A stretch of DNA of 64,000 bases from Viscum album. Its lineage: Eukaryota > Streptophyta > Magnoliopsida > Santalales > Viscaceae. Under the pieces are notes generated by a model. That model ran no database searches and was not told the origin of the DNA. It saw only the letters and a list, made by a program, of their open reading frames with translations. Each line of letters starts with the position of its first letter. Positions within the stretch are counted from its first letter, which is position 1. Location: NCBI GenBank assembly GCA_963277665.1, contig OY728121.1, forward strand, positions 957,192,097-957,256,096. The letters run 5' to 3'. The translations under genes and the position numbers were made by a program. Positions 47,865 to 60,815 of the stretch are shown in pieces.

Positions 47865-50800
47865 TATAACAACCCAGTATTAATGTACATAGATCTTACA
47901 TCACTTTTGTGGAATACTGAAAATAGTATACAAACGGACACCTAAAGATCATATTAGTTTAGTGAATTTTTAAAAATGTAAACATAATAATTGTTACATA
48001 AGGATGCTACATTACCTACTACTAGGATCTTTAGAACTATAACCATTCCTGGACACATCATACATAATAAATATATTTATAACCTGGTGAAGGAAACATA
48101 AAAAGGGAGAGGTTAGATGCTTAGTAAAAATAAATAGAGGATACATGTAAGCATAAACATGATCCTATGGGTATGTGAACGTGATCCAAACATTATAATA
48201 TCATACCCTACTTATCAAAGATAATAAAAATTAATAATGTAATAATGCATGGAAGTTAATAGGACATGAATCATAAGGAAATACAAAACATTATCCATGA
48301 AATCCTATAATATGAATAATATATAGAATTGTGTCTTGAAAAAACATGTTATATCATTACCTATAAGCCTTGATTCATTTCTAGAACATATCTAGGTACC
48401 TCATGGAAAATGTACCTACTGGTTGAGAAGCACTACCATCACTATTAGTAGTCTTTTTCTTTTAAGGGATTATATTTCCCTATATTCCCATAGTGGATCA
48501 TGTTTCACCATATTCTGATAGATTATCATGTTTCCACATCTTATATCTTTATTGTGACTACACCTATTGGGTAGGAGACAACACCATCGCAAATTGCAGT
48601 CCATTCCATGAAAGGGATCAGGCTTCCCCATATTACCATAGTAGATAAAGCATATTCACTTGATTCCCATCATTATCTCATGAGATATAAATATTTACCC
48701 AATGCATTCGTGGGAGATATTAGTCCCATACATCTCATAATAAAATCATTCATACATGTGAAAAAAGATAATAAAACATTCATCATATCATGATCCATAA
48801 ATAGTGATGGGTTTTATAAACATCATATCATAATACCATGAAATTAAATGGTTTTCTTAATCATTTAGTCAGGTATTAACCTGAAGAAAAGAACATTTTT
48901 GAAAATCATTTAATAAATTTATATCCCTTAAAATAAGTGGGTTTCAAAAGCATATAACCTATGGAAGAGAAATGAGTGTCAAAAGAATAACTCAATAAAA
49001 AAATAAACAAATAATGAAATAATATTAATGGAAACATTGTATCATTTTCAGGAAGTGAAAGTGTAACATCAATGAATGTCATCTTACATGGAAAATAAGT
49101 TTGAAATATATTTTAAATACATTTCTTGCAGGAAATATCCATTATTAATTGAAATGGATTTTTTAAAAAATAAAACCATTAGAAAAAGATTATCAATGAA
49201 AATTAGTTGAAAACATACAAATAAGGCATTAATTAATTTTGAAAACCTTTTTCCAAGAACAATTATAATATAGTATTGAAAACACATTGAAAACCATTTC
49301 TTTAAAAACACTTTGATAACTTATAAAGATACCATGAAAAAAAATTAAAAAAAATTACCTTAAAAATATGTAAATGAAGATTGAAATTTTTATGAAAACT
49401 ATTTCTTTGAAAATAATTAGAAAAATTATAATGAATGCTTGAAAAATATTAAACTTCTTTTTTAAACATAAATTCTTCCTGAAATCATTTTTTCAGAAAA
49501 AATATATTTCAAAAGATTTAAATGAATCCTTGATAACCATAAAAATATTTAAAATCTCTTTCATTGAAAACCACATTTTAAAAAAAATGAAATTAAATAA
49601 TATAAAAAATACATTTCCATTAAAAATATACATGTAAATATACATTTTAATCTTCAAGTAAATGATTGTCATGATTATGGGTATGTCTGTACATTCCGAA
49701 CATTCCTTTTTTACCTTAAAAGTTCATTAAGAAATCTTGATTAGAAAATGACATGAATATTCTTTATAATCTATTTTTCAAAAATAAAAATATGTTTGAA
49801 AATTTTATTTTCAATAATAGGATAAAAGTACGTCATTTATGAACACATAATTAGAAATCATTGTTTTGACCGAACAAAAATTTCTGATCCAATGGAGAAA
49901 TAAAATCGAATTTTCTTAAAATAATTTTATTAATTATCTTAATTACTAAATATTGGAAAAATGGTACCATTACATGGTTATTAAATTAATATAACTAGGG
50001 TAAGATATATGTATCATAATATTATATCAATGGAAGCATAATCCTCAACAATCTCAATAAAAGACCACATTGTAGCAATAAACCATTACCATTTTGGTAA
50101 CATTAATTCCTGGAGGAAATAATAACAATAAATGAAAATTAAACGGTGATGAATATAATTTTATTCAGGATATAAATTTTAAAATTTAATTTTATACACC
50201 TCATATTAAAATTTATGTGAATAAAATGTCATGTATCTCAAAGAAGGAAAATTTAGACAAAGTTACTTTACGGATTTGGTAACTTTTTAAATATACCCCC
50301 CATGAGATAAATATCCTAAAATTGAAATTTAAATACCCATAAAAATAATGGTATGAATAATATAATATATCCATGGGTATTGTACAAAAAAAATTAATAG
50401 TGATTATGGCCTATATCTCCTTGTAATAAAAAGTGAGATGAAATCATCTTACCTTGTGTCTTTAATACCTTTATAATCATTAAAACCACCTTCATATTAA
50501 ATATAATTTTATTAAACATATATCACATAAAACAATTATTATATATAATACCATATATTTATTTATTAAAACATTATATTACTCTTTTATTATCAATTCT
50601 AACTTAAGGTTTCACTTTGGTTTTGTTCACATTGTTTTACGCATGTGTCATAAATTGTTATATCTTTGGTCACTATATTTGTGTCAAGATTTACTGAATG
50701 TAAAACATGATATGAATATAATATATATTCATTATATTTTTATTATCATAATAAATATAATATAAATTGTTTAAATGAAATAAACTATTTTTAGAGAAGG

Positions 50801-52705
50801 TATGTTGTACGTACACATGAATGCTACTTCGGTTTTATTTACATATTGAAATAAAGTAAATGAAATATATATATATATATGTATATATGTATATATTATA
50901 ACTCCATTAGAAATATTATTTCAGATATATAATATAATTTTACATAAACTATATTTAATTTATTCCATGAAGGTATGAACGAATAACATCGATTTGTTGA
51001 GGTGGTTTTCCACACATCCCCAAATGAAATTATTGTACTTACATAAAAAAGAAATTATAAAGGTATATTTTATAAAATAATTATAAAATCATTTTTATAT
51101 AATAAATATATTATATAAAATATATATACATCATGTACATCATAAATCCCAACCATTAATGTTGGTAATGTTAAAACAAACTGTTATCATTTTTTGAGGT
51201 GTTAGTTCACCATAAAAAATAATGGTTTATTATTTACACAGTATACATATGTTTTTGAATGTTTTGGTTGAGAAATTAGCATAAAAATATTTCAGTATGT
51301 TAAGGATACTATTATTCTTCTATAATCATGGAATAAAGATTTTGGATGGGGTGGATAATGAAATTTAGATAAAGGATCTTGAGGAAAGACGTTACACCTT
51401 CTTTGGGTAACTCCTTTTGGTTTTTACCAAAGGGATTCCACAGATTTATTTAAGGAAGGATGTTACCCCTTATAATGAGTGTTAAAAAAGTGTATAGGCA
51501 TTTTTATCCTTAATTATAAGGTTTATTCCCTTGTAAATTATAATTTTACCTTAATCACTATAATAAATTTTGAAAACATTCACAAATATTGTTGGTCCAA
51601 AACAATTTTCACCTTAAGGGGAATTATAATTTTTTTTATTAAAAGCATAGATTTCATTATTAAAAATATGAAACATATAGGTGGAATAAATTAATTTAAT
51701 ATTAATCCCACATACCAGACAATAGTGTGAGTTTTAAACTAAAAAACACAAAAAGTGTACAGAGTTTTTATATCCAATTTCAATGTGAAATTGATTACAA
51801 TGTCTTAATTGGATTAATTCAAAAGTATTCATATACTGTTAGATTAAATATAAATTAAAATATAATTTAACATGTTAAATAAAATAGATAAAAATAATTT
51901 TTGATCTAAAATTCACTAATTTTTTACTATTTAATTAAAAATGAAACTTCACTGAAAAAAATCCACTCTAAGATAATTTTTATGTTCATATTTCAATGAT
52001 GACGTTTATTTTGACATATATGATTTATTTAAGTTCCAATAATTTTATTTAAAATTGGTTCTCCGCTAAAAGGTGGTAAATCTGTATTTTTTAAAATATA
52101 GTATTTTATGCATAAAATTGTGTATTTTCTTATCTTATGCCTATCGAATCAAATAAATAAGTAGAAAAATTATTTTTTTTACTGTATAATATATGTAATA
52201 CATAAATATCACTTATTAATTTAAAAAACTTTAATTTTTTAGGATGTAAAAACCTTGTGAGCATAAGAATAGTTTTTTTAATAAAATTATACTCTTTAGA
52301 TTTATTCAATATATATATTCATTTTCAGTGAATTAAATAATATATTTCCATAATTTAGTTATTATACTCATAAACTGATTATTTAATAGCTATTTAATTA
52401 CAATATATTTTAAATTATAATTTTTAATAATTTTTTTTCGGTTAAACTAATTAATCCGTGTAATGAAAGTCATCGATGAATGTCAGTCTAGTGTGTAATT
52501 CTAGTTAACCAAGGTGTTATATGAAGATAATGGTAAAATTAAGGTTATGTGTAGTTCAAGATTAAATTTTTGTTTGGTATAATTTAATCCAATCATATTC
52601 CTTTAATGATATATAAACTATTTTCATTGTTTATTTAAATGAAAAATATCAAAATGATTAAATTACTTTTAATAAAAATATTTCACTAAATCATTGGGTC
52701 TAAAA
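47865..52705 (-). repeat. 5' LTR of element D
   Basis: About 4.8 kb. Left end TATAACAACCC (minus strand GGGTTGTTATA, where the final CA has become TA). Two units of the about 200-bp repeat seen in E are recognisable near 50970 and 51160. Right border by the ATGAG duplication. ORFs here are short and unconserved. Confidence 0.82.
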
Positions 52706-55202
52706 ATGAGAATATGAATCTTAGTAAGGGAAATAAAAAATAAGAAAACTATTAATCTAGTTAAAAACATTAAAACCAATGTAGAACCATTTTCCTAAAA
52801 ATATTATATTTTACCCATACATGGAAATATCATTCCTCTAAAAAATATCATTTATTTTACCTTATGAAAACAAATTAATTTCATAAAAATTCATTTCTAT
52901 GAATTGAAAATTCATTTAGTCACATTGAGACATAATAAAATAAAACCTTTATATAACCCTTTAAAAAACCTTAAAAACCCTAAAATTTTCAATAATTATG
53001 GGGTGATCTTCTATTATAATTCTTAAGAGAGAATAATCTCTACCCAACACTTTAGAGCGCTATCTGGGCACACCTATATTTTATTCTATAACATGCTCAC
53101 CATATTCTATATGGGTGCTCCAATCATATATAATTTGAAATTATCACAACATGATTAAATTTTTTATAATTTTATTGAGTCTTCTCGGCTCATATGAAAA
53201 TCAAGTTTAGATATTAAAATATCATTTTTATCAGAAGTCAATTTTCAAAACAAAATACACTATTATTTTTTCAAAAACCCCCTTTTGAAATGATGATAAC
53301 CATAATTATGGAAATATGATATATAATTTAAGAAAACATATATTATTAAAAAGGAAAATTGAAAAAAAATTCATTTGGATATAAATGGTCATTATTATTG
53401 TACATTAAAAATAAAAAATCTCACTTTAAATTTTTAGGCATCTTGTTTAAAACACATTTAACGATTCATTTTGAAAACATTGGAAATAAAGTTAAATTGA
53501 AATAAAATTAAATTAATAAGTATTTTTTCCCTAGAATACATTTCTAAGCTCATTTTAAATTCTTGTACATGGAATAGAATGTGATTTTGAAGGAAAATAT
53601 TTAAATATCATATGTTTAGAAGAAAATTCCATTATTAAATTTGAAATATTTAAATCATAGTCCCATTGAAAAAGTAACATTAAAAAATTTAAGTTCCATG
53701 GGAATAGATAAATTCACGATATAACTTATACAAATGGTCTGTATACACAACATATAATTGAATAGAGATGCATGGCATTGAGAAATACCTCAATGATAAG
53801 AATTGAGACAAATTCCATTTCCTTGAGTCTACCTGCTAACATGTGTCTTTATATTCTTTAATATTAATATTATGTTAATTATTTAATTTCATGACAAAAA
53901 ATTTAAAGTGGATTATTTCTTTTATTTAACTTATAAAAAATTTATAAACAATTACTTCATCATTTTAGTTTAAGTCGAGTGTTTTGAACATATTCGGTCC
54001 ATATGTCAACAATGACTTGGGTATGTCAAAAATTGCAAAAAAAAGCTCATTATTTAAACATCAGAGAAATAATGATCATGAAGTAATTATCATATTTATA
54101 TATCAATTACAATTTAAAAACCCTCCATGAAATTTTGTTATGAAAAAAAATTATTATGATCATGGAGATGGTTGCTCATACATACAAATGTGTAACATTT
54201 ACAATTTTTAATGATCATAATGGAATTAAATTTTGTAATATTTAATATATTTAGAATGAAAATTACATCATAAATAAAATATTATTTAATTATATATATT
54301 TATATATTTAATTCGTGTGATGTGGTAATGAAAAAAGGAATCACATCCCCTCAAGAAGGTGGGTTCCCACACGTACACGAATGAAGTTATTATTTTTTTT
54401 GAGTGAGTGACCAGGTAAAAAAGATAATTATATATTTTATTTAAATAATGATAAATATATCATGAATATTATAAAATTTTCTTTTATACAACATATATTT
54501 ATTCTTTTTAGACTCATTACCTTCCATGTAATGAGTTAGTGAAAAATGATTCACATCGTTTCATGGGGCGGTAGTTAGCTGGACACATGAGTGACACTAT
54601 CATATCTCTTATAGAGTGGAATGTAAACCAATATATATATATATATATATGATATAATGATTTATGAAGTATAATTATGGTATAAATATGATATATAAAT
54701 GTTATATCTATCATTATACCCAACCGTGAGAGTTGGTAATGGAAAAATGAATGATATCGTTTCACAACCGGTATATGAAAAATTGAAGGGGGTGTAAGAA
54801 ATAAAATAAAATTCTCATTGATGAAAATTTCCCCTACTTTAGGTATATCCATTTTCTACACCAATGGACTTCTTTTTTTGGTTATATGTCAAACGTAAGG
54901 CTTATAGGATGAGAGTATATAAGTATTGGCTAATCCAATTGGTTTTTATTGTGTGAGGAGAGGAGGAGAGGGTTTGGCCTTTGATAAATGAGGTGAGTGG
55001 CACACTTGTATTTTTCTTGAATAAGAGAATTCCACCCATGTTTTATTCATGTCACTATACCCCTATTAATGAACTAAACTCTATAAAAGAATGAATATAG
55101 GTCAAATATTTCTATAAAATGGGTTTGTAATTTTTTTGGTCATTTATACACCTTATAATACATTTTTTTAAGAATGGTGGAAATTTGGTCAAAAGACCAA
55201 AT
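52706..55202 (-). repeat. 5' LTR of element E, right fragment
   Basis: Continues the E LTR after element D and matches 30525 to about 33290, with the three-unit tandem repeat at 54305-54790 and GGTCATTTATACACCTTATA (55138) against GGTCATTTCTACACCATATA (33230). An AT run lies at 54632-54651. Homology ends about where the LINE poly-T begins. Confidence 0.75.
54305..54790. repeat. About 200-bp tandem repeat in element E 5' LTR
   Basis: Units start near 54310, 54520 and 54719, each with a GTTGGTAATGGAAAAATGA-like core, then a CACATCG-TTTC and GGTGGTAGT-like block. Same number of units as the 3' LTR. Confidence 0.75.
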
Positions 55203-55414
55203 CAATTTTTTTGAAAAAAAACGTTACATGAGTTGAAAATAAAGAATCATATTAAAATATTGATCATGCAAAGGAATCAGGTTTTCAGGGAGTTCCTTTA
55301 GCTAGGGTATGTCCTGAGAAACTCCAATATTGGTGAGACCTTCCACAGCCATATTCTCTTCTCGATAGGTATGTGTTTCAATGTAGTTGATGTCATGGAG
55401 AGAGTGATGAAAAT

Positions 55415-55830
55415 TCATCCAAGGTGTAGTAAGCGGCCAAGATAGATGAATCTCCCCTTCCATATGGCCTTCACTAAAGTAGTAGAATCACTTTCAATCC
55501 ACAAGTTGTTCCAGCCTTGGAGTAAGGTGAAAGATATGGCATGAATCACACTCAGCATTTTAGCTTCCAGAGAGGTTGCAGTACCACAGCCTCGAAAAAG
55601 CACCCAATGATGTGACCAAGATGATTCTGGAATACGTCGCCACACCCTACGGGTCCTGGATTTCCTTTAAAGGCTCCATCCATGTTAATTTTAGTCCAAC
55701 CTAGAAGGGGAGCTCTCCATAAAACCTCAAAAGTGAATTTTGGTTGTATAAAAATGACATCAACCTGAAGACATCTAAGGATCATAAAATCTGCCACAGA
55801 GTTGTTGCAATTTCCATTCTGAATCAAAAC
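55415..55830 (-). pseudogene. LINE RNase H domain
   Basis: Minus strand: LLGWTKINMDGAFKGNPGPV then GCGDVFQNHLGHIIGCFFEA (first D), a frameshift, then ATSLEAKMLSVIHAISFTLL (E) and NNLWIESDSTTLVKAIWKG (third D). This is the plant-type RNase H found at the 3' end of many plant L1 LINEs, and its catalytic D-E-D set is still readable in two frames. Confidence 0.88.
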
Positions 55831-57078
55831 AGCTTCTCGAATAGTGATGAGAATTCTAATTTTACCTGCATTAATGTTGTGGGAGAAATTATTGTGAAGA
55901 ATTGTATTTATATCATACCAAAAAAATTAATAATCTCTACAACCCCAGCAAGGAACACATTTCTAATTTGTGGGGAGTCATCCATAGCAACAAAACGATT
56001 TAGTTTTGCATCTATAGAGTTATGAATCAGCCATCTGTAATCAAAAGATACAAAAATATAGTTTCAAAGGGAATTGTAGGTAGCACAAGATAGAAATAAG
56101 AGATTAGTATCTTCTCTATTTTGATTGAAAAAATGACATTTGGAACAAATCTAAATTCCCAAAATTTGTAGACAAGAGTCAGTGGGAACCCTATTATAGG
56201 CAACAAACAAATTAAGAGTGAGTCTTGAGGGTTTAGTCCAGGGTTTTTCAAAACATTTAATCAATTTAAGGTTATTTTCCATGTTATGTAAGCAGTTTTT
56301 AGAGAGGTTTTTTGAATTTAGAATCCCATTATGAGTAGGTTCGCAACTAAAGAGATCATACGTGGTATAAAAGTGGTATGAATCGATAATTTGAATAATA
56401 TTTTCAGGAGGGGTATCAATTTGAGAATAAAGAACATTACTAATAGTGTAGTTGTTATTATCACGGATATGATCAGGGGGGTCGAAGAGATAAGAGAAAC
56501 ACTTGTTCAATTGTCCAACCAGCATCTTATGGAAGAGTTTCTAGAGACCATACATCTAGAGTTGGACATAATATTGTCATACATGTTTCTAACAGGGGAC
56601 CAAATTGAAGAAGTCATGAAATTCATGTTACCTCTTTTCAATAAATCAATGAACCTATTTTTGATGAATTCAATCGAGGCGGAGTCATTGTGAATCAGGT
56701 TCCAAGTTAATCTGGCATGAAGTGCCTCATTAAATAGTTTTTTAATACCAACACCTCCCATGTCTAATGGTTTACAACAATTATCCCAAGGAATAGTCAC
56801 AAGTTTCCTATCCAATGTGCTTCCTATCTATAATTTTTTTTAATGTGAGAATTCATTTTTTTTATGAGACCAGCTGGAAAATTATAGATCATCATCAAGT
56901 AGACCAATTTGGAGACAATGATAGACATGATAAGGAAGACTCTCCCCACCATGAATAGATATTTTCCTTTCCTAGTGGAAATCTAATTAATAATTTGGTC
57001 TTCAATGTTTTAGAAGTATAAATATTTGGTTCTTCCCCATAAAATGGGAACCCAAAGGTATTTGAAGGGAATAATACC
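55831..57078 (-). pseudogene. LINE region between reverse transcriptase and RNase H
   Basis: Minus strand: RKLVTIPWDNCCKPLDMGGV then GIKKLFNEALHARLTWNLIH (56810-56700) is the W-x-x-x-C-x-P-x-x-x-G-G-L-G-I block after the RT thumb. After it, TYDLFSCEPTHNGIL (56350) and the C-terminal AYNRVPTDSCLQILGI (56200) correspond to the zf-RVT region; the Cys/His spacing is not intact. Confidence 0.75.
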
Positions 57079-58480
57079 TTATTTTCTGTTATGGTCATTG
57101 ATTATGCCATTTCTATTACTAGTTGGAATTTTTTTCACAATGTAGATGATGGATTTATGACAACTAATGACTTGAAAAAAGACCTCCTCATAGTGAGTGA
57201 GAGATGTTTTAAGGGTATTGATGTTTCTTATATCAACCTTTAAAAATAGAATGATGTCATCTGCATAAATGAGGTGAGTGGGGTAATTCAAATTTCTATA
57301 AGTATGAATATGTTTGAGCTTGATTTGGACAACCGGGCGAGTGATCATACAACTTAAATAGTCTTCTTCAATGGAAAAAAGAATTGTTGAAAGGTGATCT
57401 ACTTGTCTGAATCCTTTAGAGAAATTGAAGTTACTTCTGGTAGTTCCATTGTTCAATTTGGAAATGTGAGTTAATGGAAGAGGGTTTTAATTATAGATAT
57501 GCAGAAGTCATTGAACCCAAATCCATGTAGAACATTGAAGATGAAATCCCAATCCATTATGTCAAAATATTTCCTAATTTTCAGTTGAATGGCGATGTTT
57601 ATGCCTCTATTTTTATTATTTAACATGTTAGTGCATTCAGAGGAAAGACAAATTCTATCTTGGATGGATCGCCCATTGATAAAACCAAGTTGATTCTAGG
57701 AGAAAATTTTATCGGTAATAGTGTTGAGTCTATTCAAAATCAGGTTGGTGATAATTTTATAGAGAGTGTTGATAAGAGAAATCGGACGAAATAGATGAAT
57801 TTCAGAAGCATTATCAACTTTGGGAATCAAGGTAAGGAATTGGGCATTTAATCCATGATGTAAATGGCCATTAGAAAATAAATATTTAACAAGTTTGTAG
57901 AAAACATCTTGGATAATATCATACTTTTTTATGATAGAATCCATTATTGAAACAATCAGGACCTAGGGCACTATCAGCATTCAATCCAAATACAGTGTCT
58001 CTAAATTCAAGAACAAGGGGAACACCAAGGAGAAAATTATTATTCACATAAGTGACAATTTTCAGAATAATTTTATTAACGAGGTCGTTGTTCATTCTAG
58101 GACCATTAAATAAAGAATAAAAATATGAGACAACATAACTTGTAATGTCTTATTCTTTATCCAAAAGATTATCTCCATCTTTAAGGTAATCTAGGGGTCC
58201 ACAAGCTTTCCAAACTATTTGAAAATGATTATAGAACTTGGTATTACGATCACCATCAGTTACCCATTTGATTTTAAAAGTTTGTTTATCAATATTGTCT
58301 TTGAAGGTGAGAATATAATTAAGGTTCACAATAATTTTTGTTTCTTGAATGTGATCTGAAGCAATGTCTATGTGAGTGTTATTGTTTTGAATTTTTTGAA
58401 GCTCATTCTCAAGAGAAAGGATGTCATTATTAATTTGTTTAGCTTTAATGATGCACCGTCTTTTGATCATGTGTTTGAGA
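57079..58480 (-). pseudogene. LINE reverse transcriptase domain
   Basis: Minus strand: WVTDGDRNTKFYNHFQIV (58270), GLNADSALGPDCFNN (57985), FLTLIPKVDNASEIHLFRPI then SLINTLYKIITNLILNRLN (57840-57720), GFRQVDHLSTILFS (57410) and the catalytic YADDIILFLKVDIRN (YADD at 57267-57256), followed by FQVISCHKSIIYI. The YADD box is intact although neighbouring frames are broken at about 57460-57690. Confidence 0.93.
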
Positions 58481-59100
58481 TATTTTAATTTAATAAGACA
58501 GGAAAAGGAATCATTAGAGTGAGATGTGGAGGTCCAAAAATGGTTGATGAGATTGCCACTTTCCAGATCCGAGAACCAAGAATTGTTGAATCTAAAGGGA
58601 AAAGAGTGTTTCTGAGTTTTGTAAGAAATAGTGACAATGATAGGATAATGGTCAGACTGATTTTTTTAAGGGTGGGGAGGGAAATTGTATACCAGATATC
58701 TAAGGAATGGTCATTGGTAAATTCTATGTCGAGTTTTCTTACAACCACTCTATTCAAATGATTCTTATACCAGGTGTATTAGGAACCTTGGAGAGAAATT
58801 TCAGTTAGATTGGTGTTTTCAATAGCAACCTTAAAATCCCTCATATATAGACATGAATTAAGAGGGCCAATTTTTTCACTAGCAGAAAGAATAGCATTAA
58901 AATCTGCCTCAACAATCCAGGGGGAATGAATTTTTGTGCTCAAAGAGGAGAGGTCATTCCAGATAATCCTCCTATATTGATATTTATTCTTGGAATAGAT
59001 AAAGGAACAAAAGAGATGGGTGTTATCTATCATAATGTAACATTTTAAACTTTGATTAACACTATGAAAAGAATTAACATTACAAAGAGAGGAACGAGAA
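58481..59100 (-). pseudogene. LINE endonuclease domain, C-terminal part
   Basis: Minus strand: SFHSVNQSLKCYIMIDNTHL then CSFIYSKNKYQYRRIIWNDL, SPWIVEADFNAILSASEKIG and RDFKVAIENTNLTEISLQGS; later VVVRKLDIEFTNDHSLDIW. This matches the second half of the L1 endonuclease (V-Y-A-x...R-x-x-L-W, G-D-F-N-A-I with G-D changed to E-A-D here, L-D-R-x). The N-terminal L-Q-E-T part is missing. Confidence 0.88.
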
Positions 59101-59325
59101 AAAAGTATATTCCATTAAAATTTAGTGGAATATAACAAAATTAATAAGGCATGGTGAATAAAAAAAATACATTCCATTAAAATATATTATTTAGAAGTAT
59201 ATGGAAGGAACAAAACCATGGACCAAAACCATATAAATTTTACTATAAGAATAGTCAAATTAATTATAAATTACTAATATCACAATGAGGGAATTAATAA
59301 TGATGTACATATATAATATACCATT

Positions 59326-59368
59326 GAGGCCTTGACCATGACATATGAAAATAAATGGTTAAGGCCTC
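59326..59368. repeat. GC-rich hairpin in LTR F
   Basis: GAGGCCTTGACCAT (59326-59339) faces ATGGTTAAGGCCTC (59355-59368): 13 of 14 bases pair around a 15-base AT loop. Confidence 0.85.
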
Positions 59369-60781
59369 AGTTATATCCATATCTGAAAATATATGGGTAG
59401 GACCTCAATAAAGTCCATATCTATTTTGTCTCATGAGACTTAATGATGCATCATGGTTCTATATAGGGATCCTACTATAAATTTCTATGTCTAATTATTT
59501 CCACACATTAATGGTTTGAAACATAAAAAACACATACATATAAACTTTAAATAGATTTTCCAATCTGTAAACATAATTACTTACCGTTATGAGTACTATG
59601 GTGAATGGTATCAAGATAAAACATCCATAGTCAAAATAATCATAAATATTTTAATAAAATATAAAATAATATATGATAAAATAATATCTCTATTTAATCA
59701 TAATATTCAATGGAGGTTGTTAAAAATGATGCAAATAATCGATTATAATCATCAAGGAATTCATGAGAGAAACACATGTTTCTAAATTACAAAAAAGGGT
59801 TATTTTGGTAAAATAGTTTCTATTTTTTAAAAAATGTGATTCTAAGAAATGTATATATCATAAAATAAGAACAATTAAATTATGTTTTTGGAATAAATGA
59901 TGTCAAAATAATGTGAATACATGAAAAAATAGTTTTTATGAAACTTTAGAAATGGGTCGCTTCAATACAATTTGAGGAAAATATAAAAGAGTGATCGAAG
60001 AGTAAATAGTATTAATTTTTTATATAAAACCATAAAAAATATAAGATATTGTTTGATGGTATAAGTAGTTATTTTATAAAAAATATTAGTTTCATAAAAT
60101 ATTTTTTGGAGTTTACTTAAAAATCTGTAAGAAATTGGGAAGTTCCATTAAATTGGTCTTGTTTATTGAGAAGAATTGAGAAGGGGAGTTTTTGAATCAT
60201 TTATTTCCCCAGAAAAAAAATGAATACATATAGATACATGAGCTTGTAACATATAAAAATAATTTATAAAAATTATATATGAATCTGAAAAATTATATTG
60301 GGGAAAAGAGAGAGAAAGAGCAACCCAAATGGAAAATGGTGGTTCGAGAAGAAATGATTACCTTATGTATGATTGCATTATACACATGTATTTATATTAC
60401 TAGATAATGAGATTAGATTAATTAGTAAATTATTTAAGAACCTATTCAACATGTTTTCAGTTTAATATAATTTTATTATGTTTATTTATAGAAATTGTTT
60501 TGAATTATAAAATTTAATTAAGTCGTTCAGGAGTGTTCTTTTCCATGGTTTCCTTGATCAATTTAGTTGTATACATGTATGGAAGGTCATGTAAAATTAA
60601 AATAGTTGTATTTATTTAAAATTATATTTCATTAAGGTTCTTAAAAAATATAGGATGGTTATATATTTAATTCATTTATATGGTATGAGAATAAATCATT
60701 AGATAAAATGTCAGTGATAACCATTTTGATTATTTTTTTATTTTTTGATCATCACAAACTATGGTTTGTTTAATTAATTAA

Positions 60782-60814
<33 letters not shown>
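60782..60814. repeat. (AT)n(GT)n microsatellite
   Basis: About nine to ten AT repeats followed by seven to eight TG repeats. Confidence 0.95.

Positions 60815-60815
<1 letters not shown>

Larger units (their letters stand above)
40325..52705 (-). mobile_element. LTR retrotransposon D, long LTRs, non-coding interior
   Basis: A 12.4 kb insertion inside the E 5' LTR, flanked by a perfect ATGAG duplication (40320-40324 and 52706-52710). LTRs of about 5.1 and 4.8 kb surround only 2.4 kb. The primer-binding site beside the right LTR shows that it reads on the minus strand. No gag or pol motif is visible, so it resembles a large retrotransposon derivative (LARD) that would need proteins from a partner. 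Its LTRs resemble those of E in layout, suggesting a related family. Confidence 0.85.
30245..55200 (-). mobile_element. Ty3/gypsy chromovirus E, interrupted by element D
   Basis: Minus-strand element: 3' LTR 30245-34126, purine tract, pol then gag (read from 40000 down to 34150), primer site near 40005-40018, and a 5' LTR of which 40021-40324 and 52706-about 55200 survive on either side of D. The left 5' LTR fragment aligns with the first 300 bases of the 3' LTR (TAAATTATACCTAAAAACCA against CAAATTATACATAACAAAAA), and 52706 onward continues that alignment (ATATGGGAAATAAATAGAAT against AGTAAGGGAAATAAAAAATA). The end of the 5' LTR (about 0.8 kb) is missing where the LINE starts. All frames are broken. 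Confidence 0.8.
55203..59100 (-). mobile_element. LINE (L1-type, with RNase H), 5' truncated
   Basis: Minus-strand non-LTR retrotransposon carrying, in order, the end of an AP endonuclease, a reverse transcriptase, a Cys/His-type connecting region and a C-terminal RNase H. The left end TTTTTTTT (55206-55213) is the probable poly-A tail. The first half of the endonuclease and ORF1 are absent, so it was 5' truncated or is cut by element F. It lies between the E LTR and F. Several frameshifts. Confidence 0.88.

Noticed and set aside
54517..54852. 111-codon minus-strand ORF
   Set aside because: It spans the about 200-bp tandem repeats and an AT microsatellite of the E LTR; no counterpart in the 3' LTR.
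56391..56693. Plus-strand ORF of 100 codons within the LINE
   Set aside because: Antisense shadow of the LINE region between RT and RNase H. The same applies to 55744-56025 and 58519-58761.
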